In this document: positions 8,768-15,925 of the stretch, piece after piece
Numbering within the stretch: position 1 is the stretch's first letter
Layout of the letters: each line of letters opens with the position of its first letter
NCBI GenBank assembly: GCA_004561545.1
Contig: SFVK01000001.1
Location: 124,001 to 188,000 of the forward strand
Direction: 5' to 3'
Source of the DNA: a bacterium
GTDB lineage: Bacteria; Bacillota; Clostridia; Oscillospirales; Ruminococcaceae
DNA length: 64,000 nt
Notes under the pieces: generated by a model
Told to the model about the DNA's origin: nothing
Seen by the model: the letters and a program-made list of their open reading frames with translations, nothing else
Database searches by the model: none
Translations under genes and position numbers: made by a program

Positions 8768-9129
8768 ATGAAAAAAGCGATCAGTTTAACATCCATCGGC
8801 TTATGTTTGCTTCTTTTCCTTTCTGTTCTCACTCTTCCGGTTCACGCATACTCTTATACACTTGAAACTTGTCCTCTACACTTGAAACTTGTCCTCATTC
8901 AGAGGGAATGCCTACAGATTATTTAAGAAAAAAAGCTCACGAAGGATATATCGGCAACAATTATCAAACGTGGATTGACTCGTTCGGCTACTACTATATT
9001 ATTCATGAGACTTGGGACTGCGATCTTTGCGGTTATCATGTGAATAAGGAGCAAATGGTTACCAGTGGGATCCTACGCTCACCCTTGAAAGACACCGTGG
9101 ATCCCGAGAGCGCGTCATCCGCTGAATGA
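8768..9129 (+). pseudogene. Small secreted cysteine-containing protein, frame broken by a 20-bp tandem duplication
   Basis: An ATG at 8768, behind a strong AGGAGG site, opens a signal peptide (MKKAISL, then a leucine-rich core ending VHAYS). The 20-bp unit 8857-8876 is repeated exactly at 8877-8896. The extra 20 bp shift the frame, and translation stops at 8924 after 52 residues. Removing one copy restores a 113-residue reading frame to 9129: signal peptide, TLETCPHSEG, then WDCDLCGYH. The paired CPH and CDLC motifs could bind a metal, but I know no family for it. Either this is a real allele, a switchable locus, or an assembly error. Confidence 0.7.
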
Positions 9130-9170
9130 AATTCTTTCTTCTTGTTTCATTCGAAAGGGGGTTTACCACG

Positions 9171-9506
9171 ATGAGTCAAAAGAAATCCGGAAACAAATTG
9201 CAGATTTTAGCATTGGTCCTCTTCCTTGTCGGAATTCTGCTTGCCGCACTGACACTGCTTCAGACTACGCATCTTCTTCCGCTGGCGATGGATGACTTCC
9301 TGGTTCGCTCCGGGATCTGGCCGGCACACACGATTCCAACGGCCGCTATCTTTCTGTTGGCCGGATGCATCCTGTACTCTTCTGTCCGCTCCAAAAATAA
9401 TAACCCGATCCCGACAAAAAAATTGGTCCTGATGTATGTCGTGATCACGATTCTTGTGGTTTTGCTGGCGGTTGTCTCTACGAGATATTATCTGACCACC
9501 TTCTGA
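9171..9506 (+). CDS. Small membrane protein of unknown function, three transmembrane segments
   Basis: This 111-residue protein starts at the ATG at 9171, preceded by GAAAGGGGG. An earlier in-frame ATG at 9126 lacks a good site. Three hydrophobic segments are clear, near residues 8-30, 45-68 and 82-106, with a short basic N-terminus (MSQKKSGNK). It follows the broken secreted-protein gene by 41 bp and probably shares its promoter. Base composition is lower in GC than the flanking core genes. I do not recognise the family. Confidence 0.6.
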   Translation: MSQKKSGNKLQILALVLFLVGILLAALTLLQTTHLLPLAMDDFLVRSGIWPAHTIPTAAIFLLAGCILYSSVRSKNNNPIPTKKLVLMYVVITILVVLLAVVSTRYYLTTF

Positions 9507-9694
9507 CACGCATCCCGAACTTTCTCCATCAAATCGTTCGTTAAGGGGGCCGAAATGGTGCGCAGATCCAAAATCAACACAATCGTCACAATCGATCCTC
9601 CAGCAAATTATGGGGTATGTAACTCTGATACAATGGATGGTCATCGTTTTTTCCTAGCCCATTAACTTATCCCTAAAGCCAGAAAGGAACAATC

Positions 9695-9931
9695 ATGACT
9701 GCAATGCAATGGCTGATTCTGATCATCGCGGTGTTACTTCTTGCGCCGCTGGTTCCCTGGGCGCTGCGCAAGCTGGATTTTGCCCGTCAGGTGCGGGGCA
9801 GCCGCCCTGAGCGCAAGCCGACCGGCCGGGAGCATCCCGATGTTCCCGCCAGTACCCCCAACACCGAAGCGGAAAGCCTGGCGCTCGAAGCCAAGGCGAG
9901 ATCCGTTCAAAACGCCATGGGCCCCCACTGA
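9695..9931 (+). CDS. Small membrane-anchored protein of unknown function
   Basis: This 78-residue protein has one N-terminal transmembrane segment (residues 5-24, rich in Leu, Ile and Val). A charged, proline-rich cytoplasmic tail follows, ending SVQNAMGPH. An AGAAAGGAA ribosome site precedes the ATG. A strong terminator follows directly. The upstream gap 9507-9694 holds no recognisable element. GC content returns to the genome norm here, unlike the two preceding small genes. No family is recognised. Confidence 0.55.
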   Translation: MTAMQWLILIIAVLLLAPLVPWALRKLDFARQVRGSRPERKPTGREHPDVPASTPNTEAESLALEAKARSVQNAMGPH

Positions 9932-9952
9932 GCGCCGCGTTCCCAAAAGGCC

Positions 9953-9997
9953 AACGCCCTCCCTTTTTGCCGCACAGCGGAAAAGGGAGGGCGTTTT
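9953..9997. terminator. Bidirectional rho-independent terminator
   Basis: A perfect inverted repeat (AACGCCCTCCCTTTT and its complement) with a short loop and a T-run on each side. It separates the small plus-strand gene from the convergent HAD phosphatase gene. Confidence 0.85.
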
Positions 9998-10007
9998 GTC
10001 CTGTGTT

Positions 10008-10667
10008 TCAGATGGTCCCGGCTTCCATCAGGGCGCGGACCTCATAAAGGTCCTTGCAGCAGAAATCGTAAAGCGTTTTCATCTCCCCGGTCACCGGCAT
10101 CAGGTCGGGCACCATGACGGTGACCGCGCCGCTGGCGTGGCCGGCGCGGACGCCGTTGTGGCTGTCCTCCAGCACCAGGCAGTCGTGAATGTCCACCCCG
10201 ATGCGCCGGGCCGCTTCCAGAAAAATGGCGGGGTCCGGCTTGCATTTGTCCACATCATAGCCGCAGACCACATCGTGGAAATAGCGGGCGGTGCCGGTGG
10301 TTTGCAGATTGCGTTCAATCATGGCTTTGGGGCTGGAGCTGGCCACAATGCGGGGCAGGCCAATCTGTTCCAGATACTCCAGCAGTTCCTTCAGCCCCGG
10401 CTTGCAGGGAACGCCCCTGTCAAACTGCTCATCCCCGTAGCGCCAGACCTCCTCCAGCAGTTCCCCGGCCGCGCTGCCATAGAATTCGGCAATGTGCGCC
10501 CGCAGGCCGTCCCCCGCCAGGCCGCGGCCGCCGCTGTAAAACGCCTGCGGCGGGTCGGGCAGACCCAGTTTGCGGCAGCAGGGAACCCAGAAGGTGTCCC
10601 AGATGCGCTCGGTATCAAACATCAGACCGTCCATATCAAAAATGACGCCCTTCACTTTCGGTGCCAT
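10008..10667 (-). CDS. HAD-superfamily hydrolase, beta-phosphoglucomutase / phosphatase type
   Basis: This 219-residue protein carries the HAD nucleophile motif FDMDGLMFDTE, with Asp11 and Asp13, a helical cap, the motif II serine segment VASSSPKAMIE and motif III/IV LEDSHNGVRAG. The first two aspartates and the cap type place it with subfamily I phosphatases such as phosphoglycolate phosphatase and beta-phosphoglucomutase. The substrate cannot be told. The ATG at 10667 directly precedes the HAD core and has GAGG eight bases upstream, so the longer frame to 10754 is rejected. Confidence 0.88.
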   Translation of the reverse strand: MAPKVKGVIFDMDGLMFDTERIWDTFWVPCCRKLGLPDPPQAFYSGGRGLAGDGLRAHIAEFYGSAAGELLEEVWRYGDEQFDRGVPCKPGLKELLEYLEQIGLPRIVASSSPKAMIERNLQTTGTARYFHDVVCGYDVDKCKPDPAIFLEAARRIGVDIHDCLVLEDSHNGVRAGHASGAVTVMVPDLMPVTGEMKTLYDFCCKDLYEVRALMEAGTI

Positions 10668-10703
10668 GGCAAAGACCTCACAATTCATAAAATGTATGGC
10701 TTT

Positions 10704-10732
10704 ATTGTACCCCAAAACCCAACCGCACGCAA
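10704..10732 (-). promoter_or_regulatory. Promoter of the HAD hydrolase gene
   Basis: On the minus strand TTGCGT (10732-10727), a 17-bp spacer and TACAAT (10709-10704) precede the gene by about 40 bp. Confidence 0.5.
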
Positions 10733-10773
10733 TGACAAAGAGGGAAAAAGGCAAATCTTGACCGGATGGGGGC

Positions 10774-10802
10774 TTGTATTCATCGCTTTAGAGCGCTATA
10801 AT
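10774..10802 (+). promoter_or_regulatory. Probable promoter of ilvE
   Basis: TTGTAT, a 17-bp spacer and a perfect TATAAT at 10797-10802. The -35 box is weak. The remaining leader to the ilvE ATG is about 65 nt and contains no T-box. Confidence 0.5.
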
Positions 10803-10874
10803 AAGGGTATTCTCGCGCAGGCGACGTATTGCAGAGCGCCGGGCTGTGCCTTTTGTTAAGGAGAGAAGGAAATT

Positions 10875-11954
10875 ATGTTGGATATCAAGATCACCCGCAC
10901 CACATCCCCCAAGGCCAAACCCCAGGACGAGAGCAAACTGGGCTTTGGCAAGATTTTTACCGACCATATGTTCCTGATGGACTACACCGCCGGGGAGGGC
11001 TGGCATGACGCACGCATTGTGCCCTACGCGCCGCTGCCCATGGACCCCGCCTGCGTGGTGTTCCACTACGCCCAGGAAATTTTTGAGGGCATGAAGGCAT
11101 ACCGCACCGCCGATGGCACCATCCAGCTGTTCCGGCCGGACTGCAACGCCAAGCGGTTCCAGGATTCCGCCGACCGTCTGTGCATTCCCCAGATCCCTGT
11201 GGAGGATTACATCCAGGCGGTCAAGGCCATTGTGGACATTGACCGCGACTGGGTGCCCCACAGCGACGGCGCCAGCCTGTACATCCGTCCCTTTGTCTTT
11301 GCCACCGATGTGGGCCTGGGCGTCCATGCCTCCAAGCATTACCTGTTCTGCATCATCTGCGCCCCCTCCGGCGCCTACTACGCCGAAGGTCTTGACCCGG
11401 TGCGCATCTATGTTGAGGATGAGTACATCCGCGCCGCTCCCGGCCTGACCGGCTTTACCAAGTGCGGCGGCAACTATGCGGCCTCCATCAAGGCCGGCGA
11501 GCTGGCCGAGGAGAAGGGCTTCAGCCAGGTGCTGTGGCTGGACGGCGTCGAGAAGAAGTACGTCGAGGAAGTCGGCTCCATGAACATCATGTTCAAGATC
11601 GACGGCAAAATCTACACCGCTGCCTGCACCGGCACCGTTCTGCCCGGCGTGACCCGCCGTTCCATCATCGAACTGCTCAAGGACTGGGGCTATGAGGTCA
11701 TCGAGGGCAAGCTGGCCATCGCCGACGTCATGAAGGCCGCCGAAGAAGGCAAGCTGGAAGAGGTCTTTGGCACCGGCACCGCCGCAGTGGTCAGCCCCGT
11801 CAAGGAGCTGGACTGGGAGGGCAAGGTTGCCCACATCGGGGGCGGCAAGATCGGCGAACTGACCCAGAAGCTGTACGATACCCTGACCGGCATCCAGTGG
11901 GGCAAACTGCCCGACACCAAGGGCTGGACCGTCAAGGTGGAGCCTGAGCTGTAA
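10875..11954 (+). CDS. ilvE: Branched-chain amino acid aminotransferase
   Basis: This 359-residue fold-type IV PLP enzyme interconverts leucine, isoleucine and valine with their 2-oxo acids. Family motifs include the AQEIFEGMKAYR segment near residue 66, the PLP lysine at residue 196 in TKCGGNYAASIK, and the GTAAVVSPV segment near the C-terminus that holds the cofactor phosphate. Length fits the long BCAT2-like bacterial form. The start follows AAGGAGAGAAGG. It is a single-gene unit with its own promoter and terminator. Confidence 0.95.
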   Translation: MLDIKITRTTSPKAKPQDESKLGFGKIFTDHMFLMDYTAGEGWHDARIVPYAPLPMDPACVVFHYAQEIFEGMKAYRTADGTIQLFRPDCNAKRFQDSADRLCIPQIPVEDYIQAVKAIVDIDRDWVPHSDGASLYIRPFVFATDVGLGVHASKHYLFCIICAPSGAYYAEGLDPVRIYVEDEYIRAAPGLTGFTKCGGNYAASIKAGELAEEKGFSQVLWLDGVEKKYVEEVGSMNIMFKIDGKIYTAACTGTVLPGVTRRSIIELLKDWGYEVIEGKLAIADVMKAAEEGKLEEVFGTGTAAVVSPVKELDWEGKVAHIGGGKIGELTQKLYDTLTGIQWGKLPDTKGWTVKVEPEL

Positions 11955-11982
11955 TCCGGCATTCTGAACATCAAAACCGCCG

Positions 11983-12017
11983 TGCGCGGCCGGGAATTTC
12001 CGGCCGCGCATTTTTTT
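11983..12017 (+). terminator. Terminator of ilvE
   Basis: An 11-bp GC-rich stem (TGCGCGGCCGG and its complement), a small loop, then seven Ts. Confidence 0.9.
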
Positions 12018-12180
12018 GCGCCCCCGGGGGGTGTTCGGCCGCCGCAGGGAAAATATTGCGGATCTTGCTCACTCGCTGGCGCCGGGCACAGGGAGGAACG
12101 TTTGAGTGGGACGCAAAAGACAATCGTCAAATTGCACAAAAATTATATAAAATAATTTTGCAGCTTGTACAAGAACCCTC

Positions 12181-12382
12181 TTGCAATCCTGTGCCAAATA
12201 TTGTAATATAATGACACAAAGCAAAGGCGCTTTGGACGGCAGGACATCTGCTTCCAAGGCGCCTTTCTGTTTCGGAGAGGAAGAATACCAGAGCGCCCCG
12301 GGCCGAGCCTTCGGTTCCGCCAGTAGAGGGGTGGGTTACCGGTTTATGGGCAAAATCAGGGACGCTCTGTTTTTCTCCTTCT
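12181..12382 (+). ncRNA. Candidate structured non-coding RNA with its own promoter
   Basis: This gene-free stretch starts with TTGCAA (12181), a 17-bp spacer and TAATAT, with an overlapping TATAAT at 12207. The predicted transcript has two large hairpins. The first pairs AAAGGCGC with GCGCCTTT (about 12224-12266) and has an inner GCAG/CTGC helix. The second is closed by CAGAGCG (12289-12295) and CGCTCTG (12363-12369), followed by TTTTT. No open reading frame with a ribosome site is present. It does not match T-box, TPP, SAM, SRP or tmRNA signatures I can recall; 6S RNA cannot be excluded. The stretch 12018-12180 upstream holds nothing certain. Confidence 0.45.
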
Positions 12383-12389
12383 TTTTAGT

Positions 12390-12427
12390 AAAACCCGGAC
12401 GGGGCAGTGGCCGTCCGGGTTTTATTG
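12390..12427. terminator. Bidirectional terminator between the RNA locus and the C39-like gene
   Basis: AAAACCCGGACGG pairs with CCGTCCGGGTTTT around an 8-nt loop. T-runs on both strands suit both the plus-strand RNA and the minus-strand gene. Confidence 0.85.
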
Positions 12428-12452
12428 TTTGTATGAAATTTGCGGGGCATCG

Positions 12453-13817
12453 TCAGATGGTCACATCGCCCACCAGCATATGGCCGGACGGCTCGATGGC
12501 GTAGACGGTGTATTTGTGCAGCGGCTCCCCGGACCCCGGCGCGGCGGGTGCCTGGAGCCGCACGCCGCCCTGGGTGGGCGTGATAAAGTGCATCCGGCGG
12601 TGGGCGGTTGTGGCGTGGGGATGGTCATCCGGCAGGGACCAGGCCAGCACGCCGCCCTGACCGGGCTGGGCGTCCGGTTCCGCCCCGGCGGGGGCACAGC
12701 AGAAATCGTCCGGCAGGGGGTGTTCGGTTCCGCCCACATAAAGGCGGTAGAGATCCTCCCCCAGAGCGGGAAGATGCTTGAGCCACACCGAAGTGCGGCG
12801 GGGGCAGCCCGGCAGAGCGCCGGTTTTTGCCGGTCGCATACAGAGCGCCGTGTTGTTCCATGCCACCAGAAAGTCATCCAGCGGCAACCGGGTCTCGGCG
12901 TCAAAATCATTTTCGCCGGCAAACGGATCAATGAGCAGTGCGGTGGCGGCGCCGTTTTCCAGCCCAAAGCCCCGCAGCGCGGCATAGCGCAGCGGCGGCA
13001 GGCCGGCAGCCTGCTGGGCGGGGGTGGATTCCAGCCCCACAATCACGCCATACCCGGCGCGGACCTCGGCCCGCAGCAGCGCCAGATCCGCCCAGCACAC
13101 CCAGCAGGGAAAGCCCCAGCATCCGGCCGCCGCAGCGGCAAAGCTCAGGTTGCTGCCGGTCTGGCCGGAACGGCAGTCCCGCATGGCCAGGGCAAACTCC
13201 TCCGGCAAAAGATCGGCACCCCAGCGGTTGGTCAGGCTGGTCAGGCAGATGGCCAGGTCCATCACGGGGCGCAGCGCAGGGGCGCGGCGGGCCATCACAT
13301 AGGGCATCAGATGGAGCCTGGCGTGAACCGGCCGGCCCCCGCCGGGAATGACGTCCCGCGCCCGGACGCTGGCGCTCAGCAGCGCCACGCAGGGGGAAAC
13401 CTTTTCGTCCTTGGTATAAAGATAAATCCGCAGTTGGACCTGGGTGGCCGTCTTGCTGTCCAGCGTCAGACTGTCCGGTCCCAGCACCACCGCGCCCTTG
13501 GCGGTGGGATGGGCGCCTTCCCGGGCCAGGTGGGGGCTCCACCGGCCAAAGCTGAACCAGCTGGTCCAGTTGCCGTCCACCAGCACCCGGGCCTGTGCCT
13601 CCACGGCGGTGCCCGGGGGGGTGCCGGCATTCCAGCTCACCCGCAACGCGTCAAAGACCGGCATGGGCACTGCGGGGCTGGTGTAGCAGCCATAGGGCAC
13701 ATACCCGCCCGAGACCAGATCCAGCACGATCCGGCCCTCCACAATGGTCACATTGTCCAGCTCGCCCCGCATGAAGGCTTCGGTTTCGTGCAGAACAAAG
13801 GTATTCTTGCTTTCCAT
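12453..13817 (-). CDS. Peptidase C39-like protein, probably catalytically impaired
   Basis: This 454-residue protein has a beta-rich N-terminal half with the SWNAGTPPGTAVEAQARV and WTSWFSFGRWS motifs that precede C39-like papain-fold domains in Clostridia. A papain-fold half follows, with ICLTSL (candidate catalytic Cys near residue 193), DLLPEEFA, RGFGLENG and a late IDPF aspartate segment. In relatives a GHL motif with the catalytic His stands before the GF element; here the place reads LRYAALRGF, so the His seems lost. No signal peptide is present. The ATG at 13817 has AAGGCGG six bases upstream. It pairs with the next gene, 12 bp away. Confidence 0.6.
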   Translation of the reverse strand: MESKNTFVLHETEAFMRGELDNVTIVEGRIVLDLVSGGYVPYGCYTSPAVPMPVFDALRVSWNAGTPPGTAVEAQARVLVDGNWTSWFSFGRWSPHLAREGAHPTAKGAVVLGPDSLTLDSKTATQVQLRIYLYTKDEKVSPCVALLSASVRARDVIPGGGRPVHARLHLMPYVMARRAPALRPVMDLAICLTSLTNRWGADLLPEEFALAMRDCRSGQTGSNLSFAAAAAGCWGFPCWVCWADLALLRAEVRAGYGVIVGLESTPAQQAAGLPPLRYAALRGFGLENGAATALLIDPFAGENDFDAETRLPLDDFLVAWNNTALCMRPAKTGALPGCPRRTSVWLKHLPALGEDLYRLYVGGTEHPLPDDFCCAPAGAEPDAQPGQGGVLAWSLPDDHPHATTAHRRMHFITPTQGGVRLQAPAAPGSGEPLHKYTVYAIEPSGHMLVGDVTI

Positions 13818-13829
13818 AAGCATCCGCCT

Positions 13830-14669
13830 TTATTGACGCTCACGCTCCTGCATGATCGCCGTAATTTCCTCATCCCGGCGCTGGTTCAGGGTGGATTCCA
13901 GGTGGAAGGATTTGTCCAGCCCCGGATAAATGGCCAGCAGCGCCACCGTGCAGGGGAACCAAAAACCGGTCAGCAGCACAAGCGGCAGCGTGTAGGGCAT
14001 CCATGCCAGCGTGACGCCCCAGTAGGCAGCCTGCACCGCCACCGCGATGAGGGTGCGGGGGAACAGGCCGATGGTGAACAGCGCTGCGTTTTTGAGCAGC
14101 TTGGGCAGCGGCACACTGACCAGAACAATCTGGGCAAAGGTGTAGGTACCGATGGCCAACAGGAAAAAGATGGTCAGGATCATGCAGATCCACACCGTTG
14201 TGGGCACGTTCTCCATGTCCGGCAGGGTGAACAGCAGATAGGCCCACAGCCCCAGGATCAGTCCTGCCAGCGCGCCGGGCAGCAGGGCGTCCTTCCAGTT
14301 CTGCTTCCAGGCCATGCGGTAGGTGTGCCACCAGTAGCCGGGCTCATCCCGCAGCGCACGCAGAATGGTATCGTACATTCCGCACAGGAAGGGCCCCGCG
14401 ATGAGCCCGCCCACCGCGCCGCTCAGAAGGCTCAGCGGCAGACTGCCCGCCATCACGCTGAACAGCAGCGCGGCGTAGCCCGGCACAAAACCCACAACGC
14501 ATAAAAAGCTGGATTTGTAGAACGGCCAGAGGTCGCGGCCCAGCACCTCAAAGAAGCGGGCCACACCCACCTTGCGGTAATGCCCGCCGCCGTCCTCCAT
14601 CTCCTCCAGGTCTTCCGGCGTCTGTTCGGGCGCGGTGGGAGCGGCAGAAAGCTTGTTTTCAGGTTCCAT
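13830..14669 (-). CDS. DUF624 (YesL)-like membrane protein
   Basis: This 279-residue protein has an acidic N-terminal tail of about 45 residues, then five or six hydrophobic segments. The GPFLCGMYDTILRALRDE stretch followed by WWHTYRMAWKQNWK resembles the central motif of DUF624/YesL proteins, which are often linked to carbohydrate uptake genes. No transporter or sugar gene is adjacent here. It precedes the C39-like gene with a 12-bp gap, so the two form a small operon. The function is unknown. Confidence 0.6.
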   Translation of the reverse strand: MEPENKLSAAPTAPEQTPEDLEEMEDGGGHYRKVGVARFFEVLGRDLWPFYKSSFLCVVGFVPGYAALLFSVMAGSLPLSLLSGAVGGLIAGPFLCGMYDTILRALRDEPGYWWHTYRMAWKQNWKDALLPGALAGLILGLWAYLLFTLPDMENVPTTVWICMILTIFFLLAIGTYTFAQIVLVSVPLPKLLKNAALFTIGLFPRTLIAVAVQAAYWGVTLAWMPYTLPLVLLTGFWFPCTVALLAIYPGLDKSFHLESTLNQRRDEEITAIMQERERQ

Positions 14670-14788
14670 GGATCAGATTCCCTTTCCATATAACATTTTA
14701 CAGGTTCTATCATAGCGTTTTTTGTGGTTCCTTGCAAGGCGGCAGCCGGGAAGCGTCAAAATAATTTTACAAATCCACCACAATTCTA

Positions 14789-14797
14789 TGGTATAAT
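14789..14797 (+). promoter_or_regulatory. Extended -10 promoter
   Basis: TGGTATAAT, an extended -10 element with perfect TATAAT at 14792-14797, lies 36 bp before the next ATG. No good -35 box is seen at the normal distance. Confidence 0.5.
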
Positions 14798-14832
14798 AGC
14801 AGGCATCCAATCAAATTCAGGGGGAATCAAGA

Positions 14833-15597
14833 ATGGCATGGGTTACAAAAGACAGTGTGGAGCAATACGATCACACGCCGGAACCGCCCAAAGAGTACAC
14901 CAAAAAGGAAAAAGCTTCCAACTGGTGGCACTATAACAAGTGGATTGTGCTGGGGTCCGTCATCGCTGTGGTGGCGGTGGTCTGGATTGCCCACGATGTG
15001 ATTTTTCAGGTCAGGCCGGATTACAAAATTGCCTATGTGGGGCTGTCCGATCTGCCCCTGGACACCGCCAGTGCGCTGGAAACCGCGCTGACCGCTTTCT
15101 GTGATGACCGCAACGGGGACGGCCAGGTGGTCGTGGAGCTGAGCCAGTACAACATCGATTTTGACGAGAACAGCAACAACACAGACGCCTACTCCCAGAT
15201 GGCGGGTGTGACCCGGCTTTCCGCAGATCTGAGCGGCTCGGAGGGGCCCTACATCTTTATTCTGCAAGATCCCGAGGGATTTACCGCCTACACCGGCGCA
15301 CTGCAATATCTGGACGGTACCATGCCCAATGAGGACAATCCCGAAACCGATGACTGGCACCAGATGGTCTATCACTGGAAGGACTGCCCCGTGCTGAGCG
15401 GGCTGGATCTGGGGGAATATCACGGCCTGACGGTGATGGACGATCAGGTAGGGCAGAACCAGGACGTTCTGGCCGATCTTTACATCGGCCACCGCGCCGC
15501 CTTCAGTGACGAGGTGGTGGAAGGCTTTGCCAAGGATCAGGCGCTGTGGGAAGTGTTGAGCGCGGGCGCCGTCTCCACCGTGACGGAGGACGAATGA
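14833..15597 (+). CDS. Single-pass membrane protein of unknown function
   Basis: This 254-residue protein has a charged cytoplasmic N-terminus with EYTKKEKASNWWHYNKW, one transmembrane helix near residues 36-57, and an acidic extracytoplasmic domain rich in Asp, Glu and Gly. I know similar N-termini (KKxKxxNFWHYYKW type) from uncharacterised Clostridia proteins. No catalytic motif is visible. The ribosome site is GGGGGAA. Its stop overlaps the start of the next small gene (ATGA), which indicates translational coupling. Confidence 0.65.
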   Translation: MAWVTKDSVEQYDHTPEPPKEYTKKEKASNWWHYNKWIVLGSVIAVVAVVWIAHDVIFQVRPDYKIAYVGLSDLPLDTASALETALTAFCDDRNGDGQVVVELSQYNIDFDENSNNTDAYSQMAGVTRLSADLSGSEGPYIFILQDPEGFTAYTGALQYLDGTMPNEDNPETDDWHQMVYHWKDCPVLSGLDLGEYHGLTVMDDQVGQNQDVLADLYIGHRAAFSDEVVEGFAKDQALWEVLSAGAVSTVTEDE

Positions 15598-15776
15598 AGC
15601 GCTACCGTCCCAAACCGCCGCGCACCCCTCCCCTGCCTGACAATCCCTACCGCCGGTTTTTCACGGCCATGCCGGATCTGAACGCGCTGGCCCGGCAGGC
15701 TCGGGAGCGGGAAAAAGCGGCGCGGGCGGAACCTGCGCCGGACGCCGCGCCGTCACAGCCGCCCGGGAAGCCGTGA
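15594..15776 (+). CDS. Small basic proline-rich protein of unknown function, coupled to upstream gene
   Basis: This 60-residue ORF begins at an ATG that overlaps the upstream stop by ATGA. It is rich in Pro, Arg and Ala, with PPLPDNPYRRFF and RQAREREKAARAE segments. There is no hydrophobic segment, so it is probably cytoplasmic. The overlap and the lack of any gap are the main support for its being a gene. No family is recognised. Confidence 0.45.
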   Translation: MKRYRPKPPRTPPLPDNPYRRFFTAMPDLNALARQAREREKAARAEPAPDAAPSQPPGKP

Positions 15777-15925
15777 AAGGGCCTTCATTTTCCCATCGTC
15801 CGGGAAGTTCGATGGGGTTTGCGGTCCCCCCGTCACCGCAGCTCAAAAATTTCTTCGATCATAGCCACAAAAACAGCCCCTCACAGATGGAAATTCTGCG
15901 GGGGGCTGGTGTTTTGGCAGCAGGG

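Noticed and set aside
12083..12125. Sequence like the first half of a c-di-GMP-I (GEMM) riboswitch: CACAGGG, then GTGGGACGCAAAAG
   Set aside because: The second half (CCUCCGGCCUAA and the GNRA receptor helix) is not found in order after it, and there is no downstream gene on that strand with a suitable leader. I take it as chance.
12325..12342. T-box-like AGAGGGGTGGGTTACCGG
   Set aside because: It does not match the T-box core GGGTGGNACCGCG, there is no Stem I, and no synthetase or amino acid gene follows on the plus strand.
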